Shown: positions 1 to 5,124, counted from the stretch's first letter. The stretch is 5,124 bases of DNA from Planctomycetota bacterium (GCA_013140785.1 JABFRZ010000434.1:1-5124), one strand, 5' to 3'. Translations and numbers: made by a program. The notes: generated by a model not told the origin, from the sequence alone.

Positions 1-52
1 ACCTTGGTGATGCCCACGAGCTCGCCGGCGAGCTCGTGGGCATCACCAAGGT
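1..52. repeat. Perfect 52-bp palindrome at the window edge
   Basis: Bases 1-26 are the exact reverse complement of 27-52, with no spacer; the centre is GCC|GGC at 26/27. Base 1 is the window edge, so the left arm may be longer than seen. The whole palindrome lies inside the open frame of the partial gene that follows (it reads LGDAHELAGELVGITK). It could be a real cruciform-forming site, or a fold-back artefact at a contig end, in which case the true gene sequence would begin near base 27. The sequence alone cannot separate these. Confidence 0.95.
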
Positions 53-290
53 TTCGCTGCCTTTCTTGCGCGCGATGCTCGCGGTGGGCGAGCGGCTCTT
101 CCGCGAGACGCTCAAGGTGGACTACGAGCTCGAGGGCCTGGTCCAAGCCGCGCGCGCGCGACCGTTGCCGGTGCACCTCGTGCGCGACCTGGTGTGGGCC
201 GAGATCGACGACTTGCACCACCTGGAGCGCGCGCGCGCGCGCATCTATCCCGAGCTGATCCGACGCGACGCCCTGCCCGCGGGCTGCTGA
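3..290 (+). CDS. 3' end of an unrecognised gene (partial, start outside window)
   Basis: A frame is open from base 3 to a TGA at 288-290, giving 95 visible residues and no start that can be trusted; GTG at 36 and ATG at 75 are internal candidates. I do not recognise the family. The peptide looks soluble and helical, rich in Arg, Glu, Leu and Ala, with an acidic/His patch WAEIDDLHHLERARAR and a C-terminus ending RRDALPAGC. The best sign that it is real coding sequence is a second, decayed copy at about 3375-3546. The two share 39 of 49 C-terminal residues, with differences at the DNA level mostly conservative or synonymous. The first 50 bases overlap the palindrome, so the first ~16 residues are suspect if that is an artefact. 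There is no signal peptide or membrane segment in the visible part. Confidence 0.6.
   Translation, partial: LGDAHELAGELVGITKVSLPFLRAMLAVGERLFRETLKVDYELEGLVQAARARPLPVHLVRDLVWAEIDDLHHLERARARIYPELIRRDALPAGC
227..242. repeat. (GC)8 dinucleotide tract
   Basis: Sixteen bases of uninterrupted GC dinucleotides encode the ERARAR stretch of the partial gene; a shorter (CG)6 run lies at 149-160. The second copy of this gene has interrupted sequence at the matching place. Such tracts are prone to slippage and can adopt Z-DNA, but nothing here shows a function. Confidence 0.85.
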
Positions 291-296
291 GAGCAG
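260..296 (+). repeat. 37-bp exact direct repeat, copy 1
   Basis: Bases 260-296 are identical to 3516-3552. The repeat covers the last nine codons of the partial gene (RRDALPAGC), its stop codon and six bases beyond it. It is the best conserved part of a longer, diverged duplication. Both copies also contain the small hairpin CTGCT-GAG-AGCAG (284-296 here). Confidence 0.95.
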
Positions 297-317
297 GCGT
301 CCGCCGAGCAGCCTGTG
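278..317 (+). terminator. Stem-loop spanning the stop codon, possible terminator
   Basis: GGCTGCT at 282-288 pairs with AGCAGCC at 307-313. The stem can extend outward to 278/317 through alternating G-T wobbles and G-C pairs. The 18-nt loop has its own small GGC/GCC stem. There is no T-tract, so this is at best a weak or factor-assisted terminator. The right arm is absent from the second copy of this gene end, so it is not part of the conserved duplication. Confidence 0.25.
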
Positions 318-354
318 TCCGTCGGGCCCGTGCACGACCGGCTACTGCGCGACG

Positions 355-580
355 AATCCGCCCATCCCAACCGTTCCGGATGGGACCAAGGCCCTGGTCG
401 AGGCGTTGGACACGGAGTTCGGCCGCATGCTGCACGCAGGGCAGGCTCGCCGCGTAGGGCACACACGCCGAGTTCCTCGCACGCGGGATCTCTCGTGAGC
501 TGCGGCGGATGCCCGCGGGGACGCGAGTCGCGGGCTCGGCGTCCGAGGAGGCAGCCCGACGTGCGGCCGTGTCCACCACG
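355..580 (+). pseudogene. Possible frameshifted remnant of an unknown gene
   Basis: Two adjacent frames read like successive parts of one soluble helical protein. The first (355-498) reads PDGTKALVEALDTEFGRMLH and AGQARR and then degrades to a TGA at 496-498. The second opens after a TAG at 455-457 and reads THAEFLARGISRELRRMPAG. Joining them needs one indel near 450-460. Codon third positions are G/C-rich in the first frame before the join and in the second after it, as in the real genes here. No family is recognised and no start is visible. In GC-rich DNA such frames can also arise by chance, so this is a weak call. Confidence 0.25.
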
Positions 581-720
581 CGTCATCGGGCGGAGAGAAT
601 GACGCCGTGTTCCTGCGCACTTTGCGCCGCGGACGGGGAGCCAAGTGCGGATTCTCGGACGCCGACGGGTCGCCTCCAATGTCCCCAGCTGGGCGGTTTT
701 CCCGCAGAGGCTTCGACCCG

Positions 721-725
721 AAGGA
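721..725 (+). promoter_or_regulatory. Shine-Dalgarno AAGGA for the FG-GAP gene
   Basis: AAGGA lies six bases before the ATG at 732. It decides the start: the longer reading from GTG at 645 would add 29 Arg-rich residues ahead of a hydrophobic leader and has no comparable ribosome site. Confidence 0.65.
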
Positions 726-731
726 TCTGCC

Positions 732-3287
732 ATGGCACTTGGAAACTCACTCCTGTTCTTCTTGTGGACCGGACCGGGCGCCGTCCTTGGCGCCGTCCAG
801 TCCGGCCCCGCGCCATCGCTCAGGCCGGTGCCGAACGTCATGCCAGGACAGAGCAACCCGATCGGCAGCGTCGTCTGGAGGCTCGGCGCGGAACAGATCG
901 TCGCCGGCACCGGCGACGTGAACGGCGACGGCAAGCGAGACGTCGTCCTCGGCCTCGTGAGTTCGGAGCCGGCCATCCGCACTCGTGGCGAAGCGCGGGT
1001 CTGGCTGGGCCAGAGCTCAGGGCTAGCGCCCTCGTGGGCTTGGTCCATCTACGGCGAGCAGGCCCGCTCAAACCTCGGCAAGGCAGTCTCCTCGGCAGGA
1101 GACGTGAACGCAGACAACTACGACGATGTGATCCTCGGAGCTCCGAGCTTCTCAGGGCTCGAGAGCGGGGAGGGGCGCGCCTACGTCTACCTTGGTTCCG
1201 CCGGCGGCCTCGAGTACCGGGCGGTCTGGACTGCGGACGGCGGGCAGGCCGGAGCGGGTCTCGGCCTGTCCGTGGCCGGCGCCGGGGATGTGAACGGCGA
1301 CGGCTTCGACGACGTGCTCGTGGGCGCTCCACTGCACGACGCCGGTTCGCTCGATGTGGGCCGCGTCTACCTCTACCTAGGATCGGCAAGCGGCCTCGCC
1401 GCGAGCCCCGCCTGGAGCGCCGAGGGCAGCCAGGGCGGCGCGCGCTTCGGATCGGCGGTGTCGAGCGCGGGCGACGTCGATGGTGATGGCTACGACGACG
1501 TGCTCGTCGGCGCCGCGGGCGACGACATGGGAGCGCTCGACGCTGGTCGCGCCTACCTGTACCTGGGATCGCCGGCCGGGCTCACGTCCGCTCCGGTATG
1601 GACGGTGGAGGGTGACCAGCCGGGCGAGGGGCTCGGCTCCGCGCTTTGCGCGGGCGACATGAATGCCGACGGCTACGCCGACGTGGTAGTCGCGGCCCCG
1701 TTCCGCGATGGCGTGGGGCTCCATTCGGGACGCGCCCGGATGTACCGAGGCAGTGCCCTCGGGCTCGCCTCGAATCCAGAGTGGACGGCCGAAGGCCAGG
1801 AAGGCGCGGAGTTTGGCTGGTCCGTTGCAATGGGCGATCTGACTGGAGACGGTCCGGACGAGATCATCGTGGGCGCGCCGGGCGCCGACTCCGGCGTCGG
1901 GCGCGTGCTCGTCTTCCGCGGCTCGACGGTGGGCATGCTCGAGGGCGCGCGTTGGGAAGGCGCCGGAGATCGGCCGGGCCTGCGACTCGGGTCCTCGGTG
2001 GCCAGCCCTGGCGACATCGACGGTGACGGGAGCGGCGACCTGGTCGTGGGGAGCGATCCGATGCGGCTCCACTCGCAGGCGAACGATCTGGTGCGGGTGT
2101 TCTACGGCGACGAGATGCTCATCCCCGAGCCGGACTGGGCGGCCGTCGGTGCATGGTTCGTGGAGAGCGCGGGCGACGTCAACGGCGACGGATACGGCGA
2201 TGCGCTCGCTGCGGACGATGGCGGGGTGCCGGGGCACTATGACGGTCGCGCAGTCGTCTTCACGGGTTCCTCCACCGGGCTCTCGACGAGCGCGGTCTGG
2301 ACGTTCCTCAATCCCTGGTACTTGGAGTACTCGCTCACGCCTGCCGCCTCGGCCGGAGACGTGAACGGAGACGGGTTCGACGATGTGATCGTCGCCACTC
2401 CCTTCTATGGCGACATGATCCAGGGCCAAGCCTTGGTCTTCCACGGCGGGAGCTCGGGGCTTTCGACCCAGCCGGATTGGGTCGTGACCGGCGGAGAGGA
2501 GGAGTTCCTCGGCATGGCGGTGTCCGCGGCCGGCGACGTGAATGGCGACGGCTACGGAGACGTCGTCGTCGCGTCGGGCTACAATCCGTATGGGCGAGTC
2601 TACCTCTATCTCGGCGCGCCCACGGGTCTGTCGGCGGCGCCGGCCTGGACCTACCATGGCACAACCGGGTGGCCCGATGGGCTGTCGAGTGCGGGAGACG
2701 TGAATGGCGACGGCTTCGACGATGTGATCGTCGCAATCGGAGACGACCAATCCCACCTGTTCCCGGGTTCCGTCGCTGGACTCTCCGTGGCGTCGGCTTG
2801 GACGATGCCTGGTTGGGCATGGGGAGCGGGCGACGTGAACGCCGACGGGTTCGGCGATGTGATGCGCTCGATCAGCCTCAGCAACCCCGAGGAGTACGAA
2901 GGTGCGGCCCTGCTGCACCTCGGATCGGCCTCCGGGCTCTCGACGAACGCCGCCTGGATGGTGGAAGGCAACAGGGTTCGCGCGAGCTTCGGGCGGCCCG
3001 GGGCGCGCGCTGGCGACGTGAACGGCGACGGCTACGGGGATGTGATCCTCTGCTCGCGTTTCGGTTTGGTCCCTGGCGGTTCCGCCCACCTGTACCTGGG
3101 CTCGGCTTCGGGTCTCTCGGCTCACCCGATGAGGACCGTCTCGTCCTCGGCGCGCGGTTTCGCCCAAACCTGCTCGACCGCCGGCGACGTCGATTGCGAT
3201 GGCTTCGACGACTGGATGGTCGGCCAGGCTCGCATCCGCAATCCTGCAGCCGAACCCTGGGCGTACCTGTATCTGGGGCGCCCCTGA
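732..3287 (+). CDS. Secreted 14-repeat FG-GAP (integrin-alpha-like) beta-propeller protein
   Basis: Predicted exported protein of 851 residues. Residues 5-22 are hydrophobic (LLFFLWTGPGAVLGAVQS), resembling a signal peptide, although the n-region has no Lys or Arg. From residue ~45 to the end it consists of FG-GAP repeats. Fourteen calcium-loop motifs of the form GDxNxDGxxD begin at residues 61, 123, 185, 247, 308, 368, 427, 481, 542, 601, 655, 700, 761 and 818. Most are followed by a hydrophobic strand (DVIVGAP type), then (V/L)YLGS, an SGL turn and a W..EG strand. In integrin-alpha proteins such repeats form one blade each of a seven-bladed propeller whose loops bind calcium, so 14 fits two propellers. 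The protein ends at YLYLGRP, one strand after the last motif, with no sorting signal, anchor or enzyme domain. A role in adhesion or protein binding is inference. It has its own ribosome site and no close neighbour on the strand. Confidence 0.93.
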   Translation: MALGNSLLFFLWTGPGAVLGAVQSGPAPSLRPVPNVMPGQSNPIGSVVWRLGAEQIVAGTGDVNGDGKRDVVLGLVSSEPAIRTRGEARVWLGQSSGLAPSWAWSIYGEQARSNLGKAVSSAGDVNADNYDDVILGAPSFSGLESGEGRAYVYLGSAGGLEYRAVWTADGGQAGAGLGLSVAGAGDVNGDGFDDVLVGAPLHDAGSLDVGRVYLYLGSASGLAASPAWSAEGSQGGARFGSAVSSAGDVDGDGYDDVLVGAAGDDMGALDAGRAYLYLGSPAGLTSAPVWTVEGDQPGEGLGSALCAGDMNADGYADVVVAAPFRDGVGLHSGRARMYRGSALGLASNPEWTAEGQEGAEFGWSVAMGDLTGDGPDEIIVGAPGADSGVGRVLVFRGSTVGMLEGARWEGAGDRPGLRLGSSVASPGDIDGDGSGDLVVGSDPMRLHSQANDLVRVFYGDEMLIPEPDWAAVGAWFVESAGDVNGDGYGDALAADDGGVPGHYDGRAVVFTGSSTGLSTSAVWTFLNPWYLEYSLTPAASAGDVNGDGFDDVIVATPFYGDMIQGQALVFHGGSSGLSTQPDWVVTGGEEEFLGMAVSAAGDVNGDGYGDVVVASGYNPYGRVYLYLGAPTGLSAAPAWTYHGTTGWPDGLSSAGDVNGDGFDDVIVAIGDDQSHLFPGSVAGLSVASAWTMPGWAWGAGDVNADGFGDVMRSISLSNPEEYEGAALLHLGSASGLSTNAAWMVEGNRVRASFGRPGARAGDVNGDGYGDVILCSRFGLVPGGSAHLYLGSASGLSAHPMRTVSSSARGFAQTCSTAGDVDCDGFDDWMVGQARIRNPAAEPWAYLYLGRP
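912..3203 (+). repeat. Fourteen FG-GAP calcium-loop coding repeats
   Basis: GDVNGDG-type codon blocks start at 912, 1098, 1284, 1470, 1653, 1833, 2010, 2172, 2355, 2532, 2694, 2829, 3012 and 3183. The first four are spaced exactly 186 bp apart and the next three slightly less; later spacing varies from 135 to 183 bp. The DNA is similar enough that GGCGACGTGAACGGCGACGG occurs identically at 912 and 3012. Deviant loops are number 2 (DVNADN, Gly lost), number 6 (DLTGDGPDE, Asn to Thr and a final Glu) and number 14 (DVDCDG, with Cys). Confidence 0.93.
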
Positions 3288-3290
3288 GGC

Positions 3291-3350
3291 CACGGATGGC
3301 GGGGAGCCTCGGCGCCCCGCCCGGGACGAGGGGCGCGCTCAGCGTCCGTG
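3291..3350 (+). terminator. Compound stem-loop after the FG-GAP stop, possible terminator
   Basis: Three bases after the stop codon, CACGGA at 3291-3296 can pair with TCCGTG at 3345-3350. Inside this lies a 7-bp stem, GCGCCCC at 3312-3318 with GGGGCGC at 3330-3336, with an 11-nt loop. There is no T-tract, so a canonical intrinsic terminator is not shown. Position and GC strength fit transcript-end structure, but in such GC-rich DNA chance pairing is common. Confidence 0.3.
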
Positions 3351-3374
3351 CCGGCCCCGGCTGCCATCGACCGG

Positions 3375-3546
3375 GACGGCGTACAGCTCGAGCGGACCGC
3401 CCAGGCCGCGCGCGTGCGACCGTTGCCGATCCGCCTCGTGCCGGATCTTGTGGGCCGAAGTCGATGACCTGCACCACCTCCAGCGCGCCCGCGAGCGCGT
3501 CTACCCCGAGCTGACCCGACGCGACGCCCTGCCCGCGGGCTGCTGA
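3375..3546 (+). pseudogene. Frameshifted second copy of the 3' end of the first gene
   Basis: The sequence translates in two frames to a diverged copy of the C-terminus encoded at 3-290. First comes AQAARVRPLPIRLVPDLV (3399-3452), then, after a shift, WAEVDDLHHLQRARERVYPE and on through RRDALPAGC to the TGA at 3544-3546. Compared with the upstream copy, two bases are missing at the Val-Trp junction (CTGGTGTGGGCC there, CTTGTGGGCC here, about 3447-3456). Left in the original frame, translation stops at a TGA about four codons later. Recognisable similarity fades upstream of about 3375, and no start exists. 39 of 49 residues match once the shift is repaired. It is a truncated, dead duplicate; the parent function is unknown. 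Confidence 0.75.
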
Positions 3547-3552
3547 GAGCAG
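3516..3552 (+). repeat. 37-bp exact direct repeat, copy 2
   Basis: Identical to 260-296, in the same orientation, 3256 bp downstream. It covers the last nine codons, the stop and six bases beyond. The two copies bracket the whole FG-GAP gene, so homologous recombination between them would delete that gene. Confidence 0.95.
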
Positions 3553-3563
3553 CAGTCGTCGAA

Positions 3564-3817
3564 GTGCGTTACCGCCGGACCGCCTCGAGCGACGGGCAGC
3601 GCGTCGTCTTCGGCGCCTCTCCGTTCAACGACGAGGTCGCCGAGCTCTTCAGCAGCCCGATCATCTCGCGCGGCCAGGTGTGGCCTAGCCGCGTCCTCGT
3701 CCCCGGCGGCGGCGTGCGCTCGTTCAAGCTCAGCGCCGATTCTGGCAGGGTTTCCTTCGAGCCGAGCGCAACGTCGAGCGCCGGCTCGAACTCCTCACCG
3801 CTCCGATCCGAGGATAG
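3564..3817 (+). pseudogene. Remnant of a TolB/PD40-like beta-propeller protein
   Basis: The frame from 3564 reads SSDGQRVVFGASPFNDEVAE followed by LFSSPI, then VLVPGGGVRSFKLSADSGRV and SF. This is the pattern of TolB/WD40-like (PD40) propeller repeats, in which 'SPDGxRVVF' alternates with 'DEVxELFSxPI' every ~45-50 residues. After TTC at 3756-3758 the pattern jumps frame: the frame from 3761 reads AERNVERRLELLTAPIRG and meets a TAG at 3815-3817, the second 'ELLxxPI' unit. In the original frame the tail is Ser/Arg-rich and ends at 3840-3842. Only about two repeat units remain, with no signal peptide and no ribosome site at the GTG (3564), so this is read as a truncated, frameshifted fragment. 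Family assignment rests on the repeat pattern alone. Confidence 0.6.
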
Positions 3818-3880
3818 GAGAAGGCCGTCGAGGTCGCGCTGAGGCTTCCCGGGGTCCGCTTGTTGCCAAGACCTGCGCGC

Positions 3881-3917
3881 GCTCCGCCGTTCCAGCGGAG
3901 CCGCAAAGGAGCTCCGC
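3881..3917 (+). promoter_or_regulatory. Two mutually exclusive hairpins before the VIT-VWA start
   Basis: GCGGAGC at 3895-3901 is the reverse complement of GCTCCGC, which occurs twice: at 3881-3887 and at 3911-3917, directly before the ATG at 3918. Pairing with the left copy (7-bp stem, 7-nt loop) leaves the Shine-Dalgarno free. Pairing with the right copy (7-bp stem, 9-nt loop) puts AAAGGA in the loop, its last G in the stem, and closes the helix against the start codon. The geometry is seen; a regulatory role is inference. Confidence 0.35.
3907..3911 (+). promoter_or_regulatory. Shine-Dalgarno AGGAG for the VIT-VWA gene
   Basis: AGGAG, within AAAGGAG (3905-3911), sits six bases before the ATG at 3918. 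This is a strong, well-spaced ribosome site and fixes the start, in agreement with the signal peptide that follows at once. Confidence 0.85.
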
Positions 3918-5124
3918 ATGTCGCACGTTCTTTTCTTCGCCGCCCTTCTCGCCAGCCTCCAGCCGCTCGCCACCTCTAGCGCCCAGGGCCGCATCGTCCA
4001 GCCCGCCGTGCACATGACGCAGATGACCGTGCAGGTCGCGGTTGTCGATGGCGTGGCCTCCACCACCCTGAAGCAGACCTGGAGGAACGACGGCGGGGGC
4101 GTGGCCGAGGCCATATGGATCCTGCCGCTCCCGCCGGGCGCGGTGGCGGACGGCTTCACGATGACGGTGAACGGGGCGCCGCTCGCGGGTGAGGTGCTGG
4201 ACGCGAAGCGCGCGCGCGAGGTGTACGAGAGCATCGTGCGCAGCCGGCGCGACCCAGGGCTGCTCGAGTACTTCGGGCGCGGCTGTCTGCGCGCGCGCAT
4301 CTTTCCGATCCCGGCGCAGGGCGAGGTGAAGGTGGACGTCGCCTTCCGACAAGTCTTGCCCGAACGGCTGGGGCTTCGTCGCTGGAGCTTCGCCTTCGGC
4401 GCGGCAGGAGCGGAGGGCCTCGCACCAGAGCGGCTCGTGCTCGATCTCGTGCTGCGCTCGCGCAAGCCGATCAAGAATGCCTTCGCGCCGCTCTCGGCCA
4501 TCCAGGTGATCCAGAGGGACGACCACGAGGTGCGGGCGTCGTTCGAGGGCACGCCCGCTGCGCTGGCCGAGCGTGAGCTCAGCGTGTTCTACGGCCTGTC
4601 GGAGGCCGAGTTCGGGCTCGACCTGCTCACGCACCGCGGCGCAGCCGATCTCGAGGGCACGTTTCTCATGCTGATCTCGCCCAAGCGCGAGTGGCAGACG
4701 AGCGAGCGGCTCCGGAAGTCGATCGTGTTCGTGCTCGACACCTCGGGTTCGATGGAGGGCAAGAAGATCGAGCAGGCCAAGGCCGCGCTGAAGCTCTTCC
4801 TGCAGTCGCTCGAGCCCGACGACCGCTTCGACGTCGTGCCCTTCGCGACCGAGGCCGAGCCCTTCTTCGGCGAGCGCGTGCCCGCGACCCCCGAGCGTAT
4901 CGCCGAGGCACTGGCGCGCGTCGAGCGCGTCGCTGCGGCCGGCGGCACGAACATCGACTGCGCCCTGGCGGCCGCGCTGCGCGGTCCGAGCGCGGACGGG
5001 CGCGTCCCGATCGTGGTCTTCCTGACCGACGGCGAGCCCACCGTTGGCGTCACCGATCCGGCCGCAATCCTCGCAGCCGTGCGCGCCGGCAACGCCGGCC
5101 AGGCGCGCGTGTTCGTGCTCGGCG
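3918..5124 (+). CDS. Secreted VIT and VWA domain protein (partial, runs off the window)
   Basis: 402 codons are visible; the 3' end lies outside. Residues 1-22 (MSHVLFFAALLASLQPLATSSA) form a signal peptide with likely cleavage at SSA|QG. Residues ~30-150 match a VIT domain (vault protein inter-alpha-trypsin): LKQTWRND at 51-58, then AKRAREVYESIVRSRRDPGL from 96, LLE, and RIFPIP at 127-132. A VWA domain begins near 267 (SIVFVLDTSGSM). All MIDAS ligands are visible: D274, S276, S278 of DxSxS, T344 in GGTN, and D371 in LTDGEP. In inter-alpha-trypsin inhibitor heavy chains and bacterial relatives this pair binds protein partners through a Mg/Ca ion held by the MIDAS. In bacteria such proteins are usually exported; membrane or sortase anchoring, if any, would be in the missing C-terminus. 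The gene has its own ribosome site and sits 630 nt after the FG-GAP gene. Family certain, partner unknown. Confidence 0.93.
   Translation, partial: MSHVLFFAALLASLQPLATSSAQGRIVQPAVHMTQMTVQVAVVDGVASTTLKQTWRNDGGGVAEAIWILPLPPGAVADGFTMTVNGAPLAGEVLDAKRAREVYESIVRSRRDPGLLEYFGRGCLRARIFPIPAQGEVKVDVAFRQVLPERLGLRRWSFAFGAAGAEGLAPERLVLDLVLRSRKPIKNAFAPLSAIQVIQRDDHEVRASFEGTPAALAERELSVFYGLSEAEFGLDLLTHRGAADLEGTFLMLISPKREWQTSERLRKSIVFVLDTSGSMEGKKIEQAKAALKLFLQSLEPDDRFDVVPFATEAEPFFGERVPATPERIAEALARVERVAAAGGTNIDCALAAALRGPSADGRVPIVVFLTDGEPTVGVTDPAAILAAVRAGNAGQARVFVLG

Larger units (their letters stand above)
291..731 (+). other. 441-nt gap without an intact gene
   Basis: No reading frame here has a convincing start, ribosome site and end. 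The left part (about 355-580) looks like decayed coding sequence and is listed separately. From about 581 to 720 I see nothing beyond frames that overlap the 5' part of the next gene. No promoter with recognisable -35 and -10 boxes can be called, although the FG-GAP gene's promoter would be expected here. Confidence 0.6.

Noticed and set aside
645..731. GTG at 645 as the FG-GAP gene start
   Set aside because: No ribosome site precedes it and the added 29 residues are Arg/Pro-rich with no export logic; the ATG at 732 has AAGGA at proper spacing and starts a hydrophobic leader. Kept only as an open question in the findings.
509..1486. Plus-strand open frame (325 codons) overlapping the FG-GAP gene start
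   Set aside because: From about 730 onward it is an Arg-rich out-of-frame reading of the FG-GAP gene. Only its first part (about 458-580) may hold real, decayed coding sequence.
912..3203. Dockerin-type calcium repeats or a CRISPR-like array
   Set aside because: The DxNxDGxxD loops resemble dockerins, but 14 evenly spaced loops with FG-GAP strands and 45-62 residue periods fit propeller blades. The DNA repeats are in-frame coding and diverged, not identical repeats with unique spacers.
1377..3293. Long minus-strand open frame (638 codons) opposite the FG-GAP gene
   Set aside because: It is an antisense shadow: its recurring 'VAVHVA' phrases are simply the complement of the repeated GACGTGAACGGCGACGG blocks, and the plus strand has an unmistakable protein family.
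2477..3514. Plus-strand open frame (345 codons) spanning the end of the FG-GAP gene
   Set aside because: An Arg/Gly-rich shadow of the FG-GAP repeats in another frame that runs on by chance into the decayed gene copy.
3569..4552. Minus-strand open frame (327 codons) across the leader and the VIT-VWA gene
   Set aside because: It overlaps a clear signal peptide and VIT domain on the plus strand, has low-complexity Ser/Arg/Ala composition, and shows no recognisable domain; typical of GC-rich antisense frames.

Overview
The window is GC-rich throughout, with codon third positions dominated by G/C. It looks like an accessory stretch from an environmental bacterium with a large secreted or surface proteome. 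FG-GAP, VIT-VWA and TolB/PD40-like propeller proteins together suggest Planctomycetota, Myxococcota or a similar GC-rich phylum. That placement is inference from protein style only; there is no rRNA or other marker gene here. All recognisable genes read left to right.

Layout: (1) 1-52 is a perfect 52-bp palindrome at the window edge, running into the 3' end of an unrecognised gene (frame open from 3 to the stop at 290). (2) 291-731 is a gap with no intact gene; two neighbouring frames inside it look like a decayed coding remnant. (3) 732-3287 is an intact gene for a predicted secreted protein of 851 residues. It is built almost wholly from 14 FG-GAP (integrin-alpha-like) calcium-binding repeats, best explained as two seven-bladed beta-propellers in tandem. 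(4) 3288-3917 is a graveyard. It holds a possible hairpin after the stop, a second frameshifted copy of the 3' end of the first gene (sharing a 37-bp exact repeat across the stop codon), and a frameshifted remnant of a TolB/PD40-like propeller. A short leader follows with two mutually exclusive hairpins around the next Shine-Dalgarno. (5) 3918-5124 is the first 402 codons of a predicted secreted VIT-VWA protein with a complete MIDAS metal site; it runs off the window.

The two good genes are both predicted extracytoplasmic proteins with metal-dependent protein-interaction folds: a calcium-dependent propeller and a MIDAS-type VWA domain. They are separated by 630 nt of debris and each has its own ribosome binding site, so they are not an evident operon. 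The most unusual points are the 14-blade architecture, the palindrome at the edge, the duplicated and decayed gene 3' end flanking the FG-GAP gene, the frameshifted propeller remnant and the alternative-hairpin leader of the VIT-VWA gene. I found no CRISPR array, tRNA, rRNA or transposase.
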